Shown here: positions 46,892 through 57,805 of the stretch, piece by piece
Layout of the letters: each line of letters opens with the position of its first letter
How positions within the stretch are numbered: position 1 is the stretch's first letter
DNA from: Rhodoglobus vestalii
Lineage (GTDB): Bacteria; Actinomycetota; Actinomycetes; Actinomycetales; Microbacteriaceae
Direction of reading: 5' to 3'
NCBI RefSeq assembly: GCF_006788895.1
Contig: NZ_VFRA01000001.1
Coordinates: forward strand, 62,001-126,000
Length of the DNA stretch: 64,000 bases
Notes under the pieces: model-generated
Databases searched by the model: none
The model's input: only the letters and a program-made list of their open reading frames with translations
Told to the model about the DNA's origin: nothing
Translations under genes and position numbers: made by a program

Positions 46892-48410
46892 TACGACGGG
46901 CCGAGCAGAGTTCGAGCGTCTCATCACCGAGGGAAATCGCGTTGTCCCGGTGATCCGACAGATTTTTGCTGATGGTGAGACTCCGGTTGGGGTGTACCGC
47001 AAGCTTGCCCAAGCCAAGCCGGGAACGTTTCTGCTTGAGTCGGCGGGACAGGGTGGGATTTGGTCGCGATTCTCTTTCGTTGGAGTAGCAAGCTTCGGTG
47101 TTCTCACCCAGCATGGTGGCAGCGTTGAGTGGATTAACTACGGTCTTTCGCGGGAGCGTGTGTTGGGAGACAATTGTCCCAACGCGCCGTTAGACGCACT
47201 CGCTCACCTCAACGAACGGTGGAAGACTCCGCGGGTTGCCGGGCATCCGCCTTTGACGGGAGGGCTCGTCGGTTTTATCGGGTGGGAGGCTGTCCGCGAA
47301 CTAGAGAATCTTCCGGATGCTCCGCCGGCCGATTTTGACGTTCCCAGCCAGGCGCTGAGTTTTGTTTCCGATCTCGTGGTCCTTGATCATCAGAACGGAA
47401 CAGTTCTTCTCATTTCGACGACCCTGAACGATGGGCACCGTGACGAGGCCACACTGTGGAACGAAGCACAATCACGGCTGGATGTCTTGCAGGAGGGACT
47501 CTCGAGGCCGACAGAGGCCTTTCTCGCCGAGGTTGACATCGAGATTGAACCCGAACCGCATGCGCGCACGACCCCCGCGCAGTACGCGACTGCGATCGCT
47601 CGCTCCAAGGAATTCATCCGGGAGGGGGATGTTTTCCAGGTCGTAATCTCTCAGCGCTTCGACCACGAAATTAGCGCCAGCCCCCTTGATGTCTATCGAG
47701 TGCTGCGCACGCTCAATCCTTCTCCTTACATGTATCTGCTGTCTCTTGTCGACGTCGATGGTCGACCATATTCGATTGTGGGGGCCAGTCCTGAAGCGCT
47801 CGTTAAGGTGTCTCAACAACGGGTTCACATGCACCCGATCGCCGGATCCCGTCCCCGGGGCTCCGATACTGAACGCGACCTAGAACTCGCTGAAGAGCTG
47901 CTCGCCGACAGGAAAGAGCGTGCAGAACACCTGATGCTGGTTGACCTGGCTCGCAACGATCTTCTGAAAGTCTGCACACCGGGCAGCGTCGCGGTGACTG
48001 AGTTCATGCAGGTCGAGCGATTCAGCCACATCATGCACTTGGTTTCGTCGGTTGAGGGCAGCCTCTCTGACGGTGCGTCAGCGGTCGATGTTTTTCGCGC
48101 AACGTTCCCCGCCGGCACACTTTCCGGCGCACCTAAGCCGCGCGCTCTGGAAATCATTGACGAACTCGAACCCGCACAACGTGGTGTCTATGGGGGAGTG
48201 GTCGGGTACTTCGACTTTGCTGGGGATGCAGACCTTGCTATCGCCATTCGCACTGTCACTATTGTGGATGGGGTCGCTCGTGTTCAAGCCGGAGCAGGGC
48301 TTGTCGCTGATTCCGATCCCGCTGCCGAACATCAAGAGGCTAAGAATAAGGCCGCGGCCCCGTTGCGTGCAGTCGCAGTGGCAAATGCGATGCGACGGTT
48401 GATTTCATGA
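46884..48410 (+). CDS. trpE: anthranilate synthase component I
   Basis: TrpE converts chorismate and ammonia to anthranilate and is feedback-inhibited by tryptophan. From ATG 46884 it has 508 residues. The tryptophan-binding motif FLLESAGQGGIWSRFSFVG is in the N-terminal domain. The chorismate-binding domain has REGDVFQVVISQRFD, IVGASPEALVK, PIAGSRPRGSD, EHLMLVDLARNDL, FPAGTLSGAPKPRALEII and IRTVTIVDGVARVQAGAG. An in-frame ATG at 46797 would overlap hisI by nearly 100 bases and is not supported. No separate Trp leader peptide or attenuator is visible. Confidence 0.95.
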   Translation: MNSTTGRAEFERLITEGNRVVPVIRQIFADGETPVGVYRKLAQAKPGTFLLESAGQGGIWSRFSFVGVASFGVLTQHGGSVEWINYGLSRERVLGDNCPNAPLDALAHLNERWKTPRVAGHPPLTGGLVGFIGWEAVRELENLPDAPPADFDVPSQALSFVSDLVVLDHQNGTVLLISTTLNDGHRDEATLWNEAQSRLDVLQEGLSRPTEAFLAEVDIEIEPEPHARTTPAQYATAIARSKEFIREGDVFQVVISQRFDHEISASPLDVYRVLRTLNPSPYMYLLSLVDVDGRPYSIVGASPEALVKVSQQRVHMHPIAGSRPRGSDTERDLELAEELLADRKERAEHLMLVDLARNDLLKVCTPGSVAVTEFMQVERFSHIMHLVSSVEGSLSDGASAVDVFRATFPAGTLSGAPKPRALEIIDELEPAQRGVYGGVVGYFDFAGDADLAIAIRTVTIVDGVARVQAGAGLVADSDPAAEHQEAKNKAAAPLRAVAVANAMRRLIS

Positions 48411-48976
48411 TCCTCACACGCTCGCGATCGATCGTTCTGGCCGGTCTGGTCCTGCTCGCTGCAGTGGTGATGTTGTCGTGGACGCAGTCGTGGTTCACGG
48501 TCATGGTGAACGATGGCTCAACCATCGATGTGCTCGGCAGTGATGCTGCCGGTTCGCTCGCAGCGCTCGCGTTGTCGATTTTTGCGCTGGTTGCGGCGCT
48601 CAGTCTTTCTTCGCTTGTGGTGCGGCGAGTCCTTGGCGTTCTGGCGGCGATTGTTGGCGCCATTATTGTCGCCGTAGCCCAGGCGGCGCTAGTCGACCCG
48701 CTGCTGGCTTCCGGCGCTGTGATAACCGATGCCACCGGCATCAGCGGAATCAACTCTCTTCGCGGTCTCGTCGAGTCCGTCACCGCCAGTGGATGGCCAA
48801 CTCCCGCGGTGATCGCCGGCGGCCTCATCGTTGTCGTTGGTCTCTTTGCAACTTTCACAGCGCACCGTTGGCCGGGTCCGACGAAAAAGTATGACCGCAC
48901 CAGCGCGGTAGTCGCCGATGACCCTGCATCGCAATGGGACGCGCAGAGCAGAGGCATCGACCCTACCGTCGAGTGA
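48407..48976 (+). CDS. Trp biosynthesis-associated membrane protein
   Basis: The 189-residue protein has four predicted membrane segments (about 7-25, 48-68, 75-100, 128-150). The first periplasmic loop contains WTQSWFTVMVNDG. This matches the small actinobacterial family named for its place in trp operons (Trp biosynthesis-associated membrane protein). Its role is not established; a role in tryptophan transport or sensing has not been shown to my knowledge. It overlaps trpE by 4 bases. Confidence 0.88.
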   Translation: MILTRSRSIVLAGLVLLAAVVMLSWTQSWFTVMVNDGSTIDVLGSDAAGSLAALALSIFALVAALSLSSLVVRRVLGVLAAIVGAIIVAVAQAALVDPLLASGAVITDATGISGINSLRGLVESVTASGWPTPAVIAGGLIVVVGLFATFTAHRWPGPTKKYDRTSAVVADDPASQWDAQSRGIDPTVE

Positions 48977-49003
48977 GTGGCATCCTTCCTGTGTTACTCC
49001 CGC

Positions 49004-49009
49004 TAGAAT
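49004..49009 (+). promoter_or_regulatory. possible -10 box before the HGxxPAAW gene
   Basis: TAGAAT lies 26 bases before the ATG at 49036; a start near 49016 would leave a short leader with a GGAG ribosome binding site. This could serve as an internal promoter for trpC-B-A. Confidence 0.4.
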
Positions 49010-49035
49010 TTAAGATCAGTAAAGAATGGAGCCTG

Positions 49036-49266
49036 ATGAGTACTGATACTGACCCCGGCCACGGAACCTCTCCGGCGGCGTGGATCGCCGTTGTCATCAT
49101 GTTGGTCGCGTTCACGATTGGAACGCTCGCTTTTTGGTTCAATGTGGCGTGGCTGGTATTTGCCTCGGCTGGCCTCGTTGTTGTCGGTCTGCTCGTCGGA
49201 TTTGCTCTCCGCACGCTCGGTTACGGTGTCGGTGGAGACAAGATCACCGCGAAACCCCACAACTAG
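49036..49266 (+). CDS. HGxxPAAW family small membrane protein
   Basis: This 76-residue protein has near its N-terminus GHGTSPAAWIAVVIM, the signature of the HGxxPAAW family. Two membrane segments follow (about 17-36 and 41-62) and a short polar end. Such proteins are found between trpE and trpC in many actinobacteria and have no known function. The ATG at 49036 is preceded by GGAG; an in-frame ATG at 48934 would overlap the preceding gene. Confidence 0.88.
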   Translation: MSTDTDPGHGTSPAAWIAVVIMLVAFTIGTLAFWFNVAWLVFASAGLVVVGLLVGFALRTLGYGVGGDKITAKPHN

Positions 49267-49267
49267 A

Positions 49268-50038
49268 GTGCTCTCCGACTTAGTTGACGGCGCGCTTGAA
49301 GATGCCGCCGTTCGACGCGAAAGTGTCAGCCTTTCCGATGTCGAGCGATCTGCGGCTGAAGCTCTGCCTGCCCTGGATGCTCTGGCTGCGCTATCGCCGC
49401 GCGAGTCCGTGCACATCATTGCGGAAATTAAGCGCTCAAGCCCTTCGCGGGGTTCGCTGGCCGAGATCGACGATCCTGCATCGCTCGCATTGTCGTACCA
49501 AACCGGGGGTGCGAGCGCAATCAGTGTGTTGACTGAGCAACGTCAATTCGGTGGTTCGCTCGACGATCTCATTTCGGTGAAGTCTGTGGTGCGGCTTCCC
49601 GTGCTCCGTAAGGATTTCATCGCTGAGCCATATCAGGTGTTCGAGGCTCGTGCTGCCGGTGCTGATCTAGTGCTGCTCATCGTTGCCGCACTCGATCAGC
49701 AGACGCTTGAGACTCTGTACAACCTCACTCGTGAACTCGGTATGACTCCACTGGTTGAGGCGCACTCTGGGAATGAGGTGTCCCGGGCTTTAGATGTTGG
49801 GGCCAGCCTCGTTGGTGTCAATGCGCGCGACCTGAGTACGTTCGAACTCGACCAGAACCTGTTTGGCGAATTAGCTGACCAGATTCCCAGCGGCGTCATC
49901 CGGATCGCTGAATCTGCAGTGAAAACTGCCGCGGATGTTGCCCACTATCGCAAGGCCGGTGCTGACGTAGTTCTTGTCGGCGAAGCACTGGTAACCGGCG
50001 ATCCCATTGCCACGCTGCAAGACTTTTTGGACTGTTGA
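49268..50038 (+). CDS. trpC: indole-3-glycerol phosphate synthase
   Basis: TrpC closes CdRP to indole-3-glycerol phosphate. From the GTG at 49268 it has 256 residues: [15 protein letters not shown], the catalytic [67 protein letters not shown] and [10 protein letters not shown]. The frame is open upstream within the HGxxPAAW gene but family N-termini begin at this point. trpD and trpF are absent here; in many actinobacteria the TrpF reaction is done by the HisA-like enzyme PriA. trpB starts on the last base of the stop. Confidence 0.95.
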   Translation: MLSDLVDGALEDAAVRRESVSLSDVERSAAEALPALDALAALSPRESVHIIAEIKRSSPSRGSLAEIDDPASLALSYQTGGASAISVLTEQRQFGGSLDDLISVKSVVRLPVLRKDFIAEPYQVFEARAAGADLVLLIVAALDQQTLETLYNLTRELGMTPLVEAHSGNEVSRALDVGASLVGVNARDLSTFELDQNLFGELADQIPSGVIRIAESAVKTAADVAHYRKAGADVVLVGEALVTGDPIATLQDFLDC

Positions 50039-51261
50039 TGTTGAGAGATGAATTAGGCCCCTATTTTGGTGAGTTTGGCGGACGTTTCGTTCCGGAGTCG
50101 CTGATTGCGGCTCTCGATGAGCTCGATGCCGCCTTTAACGACGCGAAGAATGACCCATCGTTTGTTGCGGAACTCGCAGAACTTCACGCCAGCTACACGG
50201 GCCGTCCGTCGATCATTACCGAAGTTCCCCGCTTCGCAGAGCATGCGGGAGGTGCGCGCATTATTCTGAAGCGCGAAGACCTCAATCACACGGGCTCGCA
50301 CAAGATCAACAACGTTCTCGGCCAGGCGTTGGTTGCTCGTCGACTCGGCAAGACTCGACTCATCGCTGAGACGGGTGCGGGCCAACACGGCGTGGCCACT
50401 GCCACCGCTGCGGCGTTGTTTGGCATGTCCTGTGTGGTGTACATGGGCGAGGTAGATACAGAGCGTCAAGCCTTGAATGTCGCGCGTATGCGTCTTCTTG
50501 GCGCCGAAGTCATCCCGGTTAAGACAGGATCACGAACCCTCAAAGACGCCATCAACGATGCGCTACGCGATTGGGTCGCCAACGTCGACGATACACACTA
50601 CCTTTTAGGCACCGTTGCTGGCCCACACCCGTTCCCCGTCATGGTGCGCGATTTTCACAAGGTCATCGGCGACGAGGCTCGAGAGCAGGTACTTGCACTC
50701 ACGGGAGCTCTTCCCACCGCCGTTGTGGCCTGTGTCGGCGGGGGCAGCAATGCTATGGGAATCTTCCACGCATTCCTTGATGACCCCGAGGTTCTGCTGT
50801 ACGGTTTCGAGGCTGCAGGGGACGGCCACCTCACGGACCGTCACGCCGCAACCCTGACACGTGGCCGGCCCGGTGTTCTTCATGGTGCGCGCACCTACCT
50901 ACTGCAAGATGATGATGGCCAAACTGTGGAATCTCATTCGATCTCTGCCGGCCTTGATTATCCGGGCGTCGGCCCTGAGCATTCGTGGCTGAAAGACATT
51001 GGGCGTGCGACCTATCTGCCGATCACCGACGCTGAAGCGATGGATGCGCTGCGCTTGTTGAGCCGCACCGAGGGAATCATCCCGGCGATTGAAACGGCGC
51101 ACGCACTTGCCGGCACCATAACGCTTGGCAAAGAGCTTGGGCCTGATGGTGTCATCCTCGTTAACCTCAGCGGACGTGGCGACAAAGACATGGAAACTGC
51201 GGCTGAGTACTTCGAATTGATCGACTCGGCTGCCGCTGAAGCTTCCGTGGAGGAGAAGTGA
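50038..51261 (+). CDS. trpB: tryptophan synthase beta subunit
   Basis: TrpB makes tryptophan from indole and serine with PLP. The 407-residue chain has [20 protein letters not shown], the PLP lysine in [19 protein letters not shown], the substrate loop [16 protein letters not shown], the PLP phosphate site [12 protein letters not shown] and the C-terminal [13 protein letters not shown] chose ATG 50038, on the last base of the trpC stop (TGATG); a TTG one codon earlier is possible. Confidence 0.97.
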   Translation: MLRDELGPYFGEFGGRFVPESLIAALDELDAAFNDAKNDPSFVAELAELHASYTGRPSIITEVPRFAEHAGGARIILKREDLNHTGSHKINNVLGQALVARRLGKTRLIAETGAGQHGVATATAAALFGMSCVVYMGEVDTERQALNVARMRLLGAEVIPVKTGSRTLKDAINDALRDWVANVDDTHYLLGTVAGPHPFPVMVRDFHKVIGDEAREQVLALTGALPTAVVACVGGGSNAMGIFHAFLDDPEVLLYGFEAAGDGHLTDRHAATLTRGRPGVLHGARTYLLQDDDGQTVESHSISAGLDYPGVGPEHSWLKDIGRATYLPITDAEAMDALRLLSRTEGIIPAIETAHALAGTITLGKELGPDGVILVNLSGRGDKDMETAAEYFELIDSAAAEASVEEK

Positions 51262-52043
51262 TGGGCGCTGTCGAACAAACGATTGCGAATGCGAATCGAG
51301 ACCGCTCAGGCGCTCTTGTCGGTTATCTGCCGGTAGGGTTCCCTACGATTGCTGACAGCATCGATGCAGCGGTCGCTCTTGCCGAGAATGGGGTCGATGT
51401 TATTGAGCTTGGGCTGCCATACTCTGATCCGGTCATGGATGGCCCGGCTATTCAGAAGGCGACCCAGCAGGCGTTAGCAAACGGCTTTCGACTTCAGGAT
51501 GGTTTCGACGCGGTCGCCCAGATCACGTCGCGTGTTTCAGTTCCGGTGCTCATGATGAGTTACTGGAATCCCATCATGCAGTTCGGTGTTGACCGTTTTG
51601 CTGATGAACTGGTGGCGGCTGGGGGAGCGGGAATCATCACGCCCGACCTGGTGAGTGATGAGGCCGCTGACTGGATTGCGGCATCACAGCGCACAAGCCT
51701 CGATCGGGTATTCTTGGCGGCGCCCTCGTCGAGCGACGCGCGATTGGTCAGGGCGGTAGGGGCCAGCACCGGTTTCGTCTACGCCGTTTCGACCATGGGG
51801 ATCACGGGGGCGAGGTCAGATGTTGATACCGCTGCAAAGATGCTCGTTGCTCGCTTGCGCGCTGCCGGCTCGACGAGCGCCTGTGTTGGTCTGGGTATTT
51901 CTACCGCCGATCAGGTGCGCGAGGTTCTTCGCTACGCCGATGGTGCGATCGTCGGCTCAGTTTTCGTGAGCGCGTTGGCTACCGGGGGTGTGAGTGCAGT
52001 GGCAAAAACGGCAGCATTGCTTTCGACCGGTACGCTTGCCTAG
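51261..52043 (+). CDS. trpA: tryptophan synthase alpha subunit
   Basis: TrpA splits indole-3-glycerol phosphate and passes indole to TrpB. The 260-residue barrel has ALVGYLPVGFPTIADSIDAA, the catalytic glutamate and aspartate in DVIELGLPYSDPVMDGPAIQ, VPVLMMSYWNPIMQFGVD and late phosphate-binding GLGISTADQV and GAIVGSVFV. The motif SDPVMDG replaces the more common SDPxADG, as in actinobacteria. AGGAGA precedes the ATG at 51261, which shares one base with the trpB stop. Confidence 0.96.
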   Translation: MGAVEQTIANANRDRSGALVGYLPVGFPTIADSIDAAVALAENGVDVIELGLPYSDPVMDGPAIQKATQQALANGFRLQDGFDAVAQITSRVSVPVLMMSYWNPIMQFGVDRFADELVAAGGAGIITPDLVSDEAADWIAASQRTSLDRVFLAAPSSSDARLVRAVGASTGFVYAVSTMGITGARSDVDTAAKMLVARLRAAGSTSACVGLGISTADQVREVLRYADGAIVGSVFVSALATGGVSAVAKTAALLSTGTLA

Positions 52044-52067
52044 TCGCAGTCCAGAAAGGTGACCGTC

Positions 52068-53126
52068 TTGTCAGTTGTGCCCTTCAGCATCCCTAGCCCG
52101 CCCGAGTCGTGGGTGACGTTAGTCACTATTCCCTTCGGGCAGTGGCTGAGTGGTTTGGGTCTCGACCCGAGCCAAGCAATCGTCATCCGTACCTACGCGA
52201 TTTGCATCATGGTGGGTATCGTTGCGGCAGCCTGGTTGACCTCGCGTCGCCTAACGCGTCACGGTGCCGAGCCAGGAATCGTTATCGACATCGTCATCTG
52301 GGCGGTCCCGCTTGGTCTTGTGGGGGCGCGTTTGTACCACGTATTCACGCACCCGGGCGACTACTTCTTCGAGGGCGCCGACCCGTGGGAGATCATCCGC
52401 ATTTGGAACGGCGGCAACGCCATCTTTGGCTCGCTGATCGGTGGCGCCGTCGGTGCCTACATTGGTGCCCGAATGACGGGTATCCGATTTTGGAGCTTTG
52501 CGGATGCCCTCGCTCCCGCCATCCTCCTCGCGCAGGCCATTGGTCGCCTCGGAAACTACTTTAACCAGGAACTGTTTGGGCAGCCGACTAACCTCCCGTG
52601 GGGTCTCGAGATTGACGCCACAAATCCGGTTATCCCGGTCGGGTTGCCCGCTGACACGCTCTTTCACCCCACTTTCCTCTACGAAATGATCTGGAACGTC
52701 GTTGGCATCGTCTTTCTCCTCACGATGGAGCGTCAGTTTGGTTTCGTCAAAAAGCAGGTACTCGGTCTCACCGTGCCAACGTTTACCGCGACCGGTCCCA
52801 TTCGGCTTCAGTGGGGTAAAGTTTGGGCCCTGTATATGATCTGGTACGGCATCGGTCGTGTCTGGTTTGAGTCAATCCGTATCGATCCGACCGAGGTCTA
52901 TTTTGGACTTCGCGTTAACGTCTGGGGAGCGATCCTCACGGTGGCTCTCGGTGTGATTTTGTTCATCGTTCAGTCACGTCGTCACGTTGGTGTTGAACGC
53001 AGCGCTTACGTCGATGGTCACAGGTGGACTGCCGATGGTGCTGTAAACTCTGAAGACACCTATTCGGAGCATGACATTGTCGCCAGCGCTGCCGAGGAGT
53101 CCGCTCCCGTCACTGCTTCGAAGTAG
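52068..53126 (+). CDS. lgt: prolipoprotein diacylglyceryl transferase
   Basis: Lgt moves a diacylglyceryl group from phosphatidylglycerol to the lipobox cysteine of prolipoproteins in the membrane. The protein has seven or so membrane segments and the family motifs GARLYHVFTHPGDY, IWNGGNAIFGSLIGGAVGAY, IGRLGNYFNQELFGQPTNLP and HPTFLYEMIWN. A hydrophilic tail of about 45 residues follows. I prefer TTG 52068 (352 residues) since AGAAAGG lies 8 bases before it; the in-frame GTG at 52059 would overlap that ribosome binding site. Confidence 0.93.
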   Translation: MSVVPFSIPSPPESWVTLVTIPFGQWLSGLGLDPSQAIVIRTYAICIMVGIVAAAWLTSRRLTRHGAEPGIVIDIVIWAVPLGLVGARLYHVFTHPGDYFFEGADPWEIIRIWNGGNAIFGSLIGGAVGAYIGARMTGIRFWSFADALAPAILLAQAIGRLGNYFNQELFGQPTNLPWGLEIDATNPVIPVGLPADTLFHPTFLYEMIWNVVGIVFLLTMERQFGFVKKQVLGLTVPTFTATGPIRLQWGKVWALYMIWYGIGRVWFESIRIDPTEVYFGLRVNVWGAILTVALGVILFIVQSRRHVGVERSAYVDGHRWTADGAVNSEDTYSEHDIVASAAEESAPVTASK

Positions 53127-53176
53127 TCCGCCACAAGCGGCCACATCCATCAGGCCTCAATCGGGTACTGAAACAC

Positions 53177-53189
53177 CTCTGGGCCAGAG
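53177..53189 (+). promoter_or_regulatory. 13-bp palindrome upstream of gltB
   Basis: CTCTGG and its complement CCAGAG flank a single central G, 42 bases before the gltB ATG. A TAGTAAT sequence at 53206-53212 could be the -10 region. The palindrome may be a regulator site; it does not match GlnR or AmtR consensus sites that I know. Confidence 0.35.
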
Positions 53190-53230
53190 AAGTCCCTCTC
53201 CGCACTAGTAATACGTGAGGACGGTACAGC

Positions 53231-56200
53231 ATGGCTGTTACCCCACCCTTTGAACGCTTTAGTTCGATCCCCGCAGCTACAGGCCTGTACGATCCTGCGC
53301 ACGAAAAAGATGCGTGTGGTCTCGCGATGGTGGCAACTCTTCGGGGTACGCCCGGGCATGACATTATCGCGACCGCTCTCGAGGCACTGCGAAACTTGGA
53401 ACATCGTGGAGCGGTGGGTTCGGATGCGGGCACCGGTGATGGTGCGGGCATCATGACGCAGATTCCCGATGCGTTCTTCCGTGATGTGGTCGATTTCGAT
53501 CTGCCCAGTGATGGCCGTTATGCGGTCGGTATCGCTTTTCTTCCTCGCGAAACAGTGGAGCGCAACGACGTCAAGGCCGGCATCGAAAAGCTAGCGGAAG
53601 AAGAGAGTCTCACGGTATTGGGCTGGCGCGAAGTGCCTATCGTGCCCGACGAATTGGGCACGCTCGCCCGCGATGCCATGCCCGCATTCGAGCAACTATT
53701 CGTACAATCTAAACGGGTTGATCTGAAGGGCACGCTTCGCGGCATCCATCTTGATCGTCAGACCTATCGCCTCCGTAAGCGTTCTGAACGCGAACTCCAC
53801 GTGTACTTCCCGTCGCTTTCGTGCCGCACCATCACCTACAAGGGGATGGTGACGACGCTGCAGCTGGAGCCGTTCTACCCCGACCTTTCAGATGCGCGGT
53901 TCGCCTCAAAGCTTGCGCTCGTCCATTCGCGTTATTCGACGAATACGTTCCCGTCGTGGCCACTGGCCCAACCATTCCGTATGGTCGCGCACAACGGTGA
54001 AATTAACACCGTGCAGGGTAACCGCAACTGGATGCGTGCGCGGCAGTCGCAACTTGAGTCAGCAGTCTTCGGCAATATTGACGACATTCTCCCGGTGAAC
54101 ACACCCGGTGCCAGTGACTCCGCATCGTTTGATGAAGTCGTTGAACTCCTCAATCTCGCTGGTCGGCCACTGCCACACGCGATGATGATGATGGTTCCGG
54201 AGGCGTATGAGAATCAGGTCGACGCGGATCCGCGCCGTCGTGCGTTTTATGAGTACCATTCCATGCTCATGGAGCCGTGGGACGGGCCCGCAGCCCTTGT
54301 TTTCACCGACGGTTCGCTGGTCGGAGCAACACTCGATCGCAACGGTTTGCGCCCGGGGCGCTACCTTGTCACCGATGATGGGCTGGTCATTCTCGCCAGT
54401 GAGATCGGTGTTTTCGATATTGAACCCACCCGTGTCGTTCGCAAGGGGCGCCTGCGCCCAGGCAAAATGTTCTTGGTCGACACCCAAGCGGGACGACTGA
54501 TCGAAGACGATGAGATTAAGGCAGAATTGGCAGCCTCACAGCCGTGGGCCGAATGGTTAGAGAGCGGTCGTATCGCGCTCGACGAACTCCCCGAACGCGA
54601 GCACATCGTTCACACTCCGGCATCGGTTACCCGGCGTCAGCGCACCTTTGGATACACCGAGGAAGAGGTCCGTATTCTCATCGAGCCCATGTCACGACTC
54701 GGTGCGGAGCCGCTCGGGGCAATGGGCTCTGATACCCCGATTGCCGTTCTTTCTGAGCGTCCCCGACTTCTTTTTGATTACTTCACGCAACAGTTCGCTC
54801 AGGTCACCAACCCCCCGCTCGATTCCATCCGTGAGGCTATTGTTACGTCGATGCGTTTGGGAGTCGGCCCGCAGCGCAACCTGCTGGCGGCGACGCCCGA
54901 ACACGCCAAACAAATCGCTTTGCCGTTCCCGGTCATCGACAATGATGAGTTGGCAAAGATCCAGCACATCGAGCCGCATCCGGGCAGCCGTCTCGCCAAG
55001 ACGATCAAGGGCCTCTATCGAGTGGATGCCGGTCCCACGGCAATGGAGGCGCGACTGGCCGCGATGTGTGCGGAAGCGGACGCCGCGATCGATGAGGGTG
55101 CAGAGTTCATCGTGTTGTCGGATCGTGACTCCAACAAAGATCTGGCGCCAATTCCGTCATTGCTGATGCTGGCGACAGTGCATCATCACCTCATCCGCCA
55201 ACAAGAACGCATGAAGGTTGGTCTGCTTGTTGAGACCGGTGATGTTCGCGAGGTTCACCATGTTGCGCTGCTGGTCGGCTATGGTGCATCCGCGATCAAC
55301 CCTTATCTGGCGATGGAAACCGCTGAAGAGCTTGTGCGCAATGGCACCATCACTGATGTCAGCGCAGAGAAAGCGGTTCGCAACCTGATTACAGCCCTCG
55401 GCAAGGGGGTATTGAAGATCATGTCCAAGATGGGTATTTCCGTCGTGAGTTCCTATGCGGGCGCACAGGCTTTCGAAGCTGTCGGGCTTTCGCAGGCGTT
55501 TGTTGACCAGTACTTCACGGGAACAAAGAGCATCCTGGGTGGAGTGGGTCTCGACGCAATTGCGCGCGAGAATGCTGCACGCCATACTGCTGCGTACCCC
55601 GAGGATCGCGCGTCGACAATTCACGAACGACTGAACACGGGTGGTGAATATCAGTGGCGTCGAGACGGGCCTCCCCACCTTTTCAACCCTGAAACTGTTT
55701 TTAAACTGCAGCACTCAACACGAACGCGTCGGTACGACATTTTTCGGGAGTACACGTCCAAGGTCGACGAGCAGGCAGAGAACCTGATGACGCTCCGCGG
55801 TCTGTTTAAGTTCAACATGGACGGCCGGGAGCCCGTGCCGATCGAGGAAGTGGAATCGGTTGCAAGCATTGTGAAGCGGTTCAGCACGGGAGCCATGAGC
55901 TACGGATCGATCAGTCAAGAAGTGCACGAAACTTTGGCGATCGCGATGAATCAGCTCGGTGCGCGCTCAAACACTGGTGAGGGCGGTGAGGATATCGAGA
56001 GACTGCTTGACCCCACTCGCCGCAGCGCGATCAAGCAGGTCGCATCCGGCCGTTTCGGCGTAACGAGCATGTATTTGACCCATGCTGATGACATTCAGAT
56101 CAAGATGGCTCAGGGCGCGAAGCCGGGTGAGGGGGGTCAGTTGCCCGCCAACAAGGTGTATCCCTGGATCGCCCGTACGCGATACGGCACACCGGGTGTT

Positions 56201-57805
56201 GGCCTTATTTCTCCGCCGCCACACCACGATATCTATTCCATCGAGGATCTGAAGCAGCTCATTTTTGATCTCAAGCGATCAAATCCGACCGCTCGGGTGC
56301 ACGTGAAGCTGGTCAGCCAGAAGGGCATTGGAGCTGTTGCGGCCGGTGTCGCGAAGGCCAAAGCAGATGTGGTGCTGGTGTCGGGCCATGATGGTGGGAC
56401 CGGTGCGAGCCCACTCAACTCGCTTAAGCATGCGGGCACGCCGTGGGAGATCGGTTTGGCCGAGACGCAGCAGACTCTTATGCTCAACGGGATGCGCGAC
56501 CGTGTGGTTGTGCAGGTTGATGGTCAGATGAAGACGGGTCGCGATGTAATCATTGGCGCGCTACTTGGTGCAGAAGAATATGGATTCGCGACTGCTCCTC
56601 TCGTGGTTTCCGGCTGCATCCTGATGCGGGTCTGCCACCTTGATACCTGCCCGGTGGGCGTTGCAACGCAAAACCCTGAACTTCGCCAACGGTTCAGTGG
56701 CAAGCCAGAGTTTGTGGTCAATTTCTTCGAGTTCATAGCCCAGGAGGTCCGCGAGTATTTGGCGGAGCTGGGCTTTCGTACACTGGAAGAAGCGATCGGG
56801 CATAGTGAGCTGCTTGATGTGAATCGCGCAATTTCGCACTGGAAGTCCGATGGGCTCGATTTGAGCCCAGTGTTTGATGGCCCCGTGTTTGGCGAGGATG
56901 CGCCTCGCACCCAATCGGTGGCGCAAGATCATGAACTGGACGAGCACTTCGATCAACAACTCATCACGTTGAGTCAGGACGCCCTGATCAACAAAACGGC
57001 CGTGCAGATCGAAATTCCGGTACGCAACACCGACCGCGCTGTCGGCACGATGCTCGGGCATGAGGTCACGGTGCGTCACGGCGAACATGGTCTCCCCACT
57101 GACACCATCAGGATTACTCTGCACGGTTCCGCGGGTCAATCGCTGGGAGCATTCGTCCCTGCGGGCATTTCGCTGAAGCTCTACGGGGATAGCAACGATT
57201 ATGTTGGCAAGGGGCTGTCGGGCGGATCGATCGTTGTGCGACCCGATCTGTCAAGTGTGTTTGCAGCGGAACACAATGTCATAGCTGGCAACGTGATTGG
57301 TTATGGGGCTACCAGTGGCAGTATTTTCATACGCGGCAAAGTTGGCGAGCGTTTCATGGTGCGAAACTCGGGCGCTACCGCTGTTGCTGAAGGTGTCGGC
57401 GACCACGCGCTCGAATACATGACGGGTGGCCTTGTGCTGATTCTCGGCGCAAGCGGCCGCAACCTGGGTGCAGGAATGTCGGGCGGTACCGCCTACGTTC
57501 ACGAGTTGCGCGAAGAACGAATCAATCGTGAATCTCTGAGCACTGGCGAGTTAGTGCTGTCTGAGCTTGGTAGTGCCGACGTTGAAATCGTAAAAGACCT
57601 GCTCGAACGTCACTTCGAAGAAACAGGGTCGGTGGTCGCTGAGGGCATGTTGGCCGATATGGCTGCCACGGCCGAGCAGTTTACGAAGATCACACCACGT
57701 GATTTTGCGGCGGTGATTCAGACCCGTGCCACAGCAGTGGCCGAGGGGCTCGACCCTGACGGGGACGTTACGTGGGCGCGAATTAAGGAGGTTACCGGTG
57801 GCTGA
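53231..57805 (+). CDS. gltB: glutamate synthase large (alpha) subunit
   Basis: GltB, with GltD, converts glutamine and 2-oxoglutarate to two glutamates. The 1524-residue chain starts with a class II amidotransferase domain whose nucleophile is expected at C29 in [14 protein letters not shown]. This implies removal of the leader before that cysteine. Other parts are [18 protein letters not shown], the central domain, the FMN-binding synthase domain ([34 protein letters not shown]) and 3Fe-4S ligands in [19 protein letters not shown]. The C-terminal domain is a glycine-rich beta-helix ([20 protein letters not shown]). The length is normal. Confidence 0.97.
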   Translation: MAVTPPFERFSSIPAATGLYDPAHEKDACGLAMVATLRGTPGHDIIATALEALRNLEHRGAVGSDAGTGDGAGIMTQIPDAFFRDVVDFDLPSDGRYAVGIAFLPRETVERNDVKAGIEKLAEEESLTVLGWREVPIVPDELGTLARDAMPAFEQLFVQSKRVDLKGTLRGIHLDRQTYRLRKRSERELHVYFPSLSCRTITYKGMVTTLQLEPFYPDLSDARFASKLALVHSRYSTNTFPSWPLAQPFRMVAHNGEINTVQGNRNWMRARQSQLESAVFGNIDDILPVNTPGASDSASFDEVVELLNLAGRPLPHAMMMMVPEAYENQVDADPRRRAFYEYHSMLMEPWDGPAALVFTDGSLVGATLDRNGLRPGRYLVTDDGLVILASEIGVFDIEPTRVVRKGRLRPGKMFLVDTQAGRLIEDDEIKAELAASQPWAEWLESGRIALDELPEREHIVHTPASVTRRQRTFGYTEEEVRILIEPMSRLGAEPLGAMGSDTPIAVLSERPRLLFDYFTQQFAQVTNPPLDSIREAIVTSMRLGVGPQRNLLAATPEHAKQIALPFPVIDNDELAKIQHIEPHPGSRLAKTIKGLYRVDAGPTAMEARLAAMCAEADAAIDEGAEFIVLSDRDSNKDLAPIPSLLMLATVHHHLIRQQERMKVGLLVETGDVREVHHVALLVGYGASAINPYLAMETAEELVRNGTITDVSAEKAVRNLITALGKGVLKIMSKMGISVVSSYAGAQAFEAVGLSQAFVDQYFTGTKSILGGVGLDAIARENAARHTAAYPEDRASTIHERLNTGGEYQWRRDGPPHLFNPETVFKLQHSTRTRRYDIFREYTSKVDEQAENLMTLRGLFKFNMDGREPVPIEEVESVASIVKRFSTGAMSYGSISQEVHETLAIAMNQLGARSNTGEGGEDIERLLDPTRRSAIKQVASGRFGVTSMYLTHADDIQIKMAQGAKPGEGGQLPANKVYPWIARTRYGTPGVGLISPPPHHDIYSIEDLKQLIFDLKRSNPTARVHVKLVSQKGIGAVAAGVAKAKADVVLVSGHDGGTGASPLNSLKHAGTPWEIGLAETQQTLMLNGMRDRVVVQVDGQMKTGRDVIIGALLGAEEYGFATAPLVVSGCILMRVCHLDTCPVGVATQNPELRQRFSGKPEFVVNFFEFIAQEVREYLAELGFRTLEEAIGHSELLDVNRAISHWKSDGLDLSPVFDGPVFGEDAPRTQSVAQDHELDEHFDQQLITLSQDALINKTAVQIEIPVRNTDRAVGTMLGHEVTVRHGEHGLPTDTIRITLHGSAGQSLGAFVPAGISLKLYGDSNDYVGKGLSGGSIVVRPDLSSVFAAEHNVIAGNVIGYGATSGSIFIRGKVGERFMVRNSGATAVAEGVGDHALEYMTGGLVLILGASGRNLGAGMSGGTAYVHELREERINRESLSTGELVLSELGSADVEIVKDLLERHFEETGSVVAEGMLADMAATAEQFTKITPRDFAAVIQTRATAVAEGLDPDGDVTWARIKEVTGG

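Noticed and set aside
46884..46900. Attenuator or leader peptide for trpE
   Set aside because: trpE overlaps hisI by 8 bases, leaving no room for a leader peptide or terminator.
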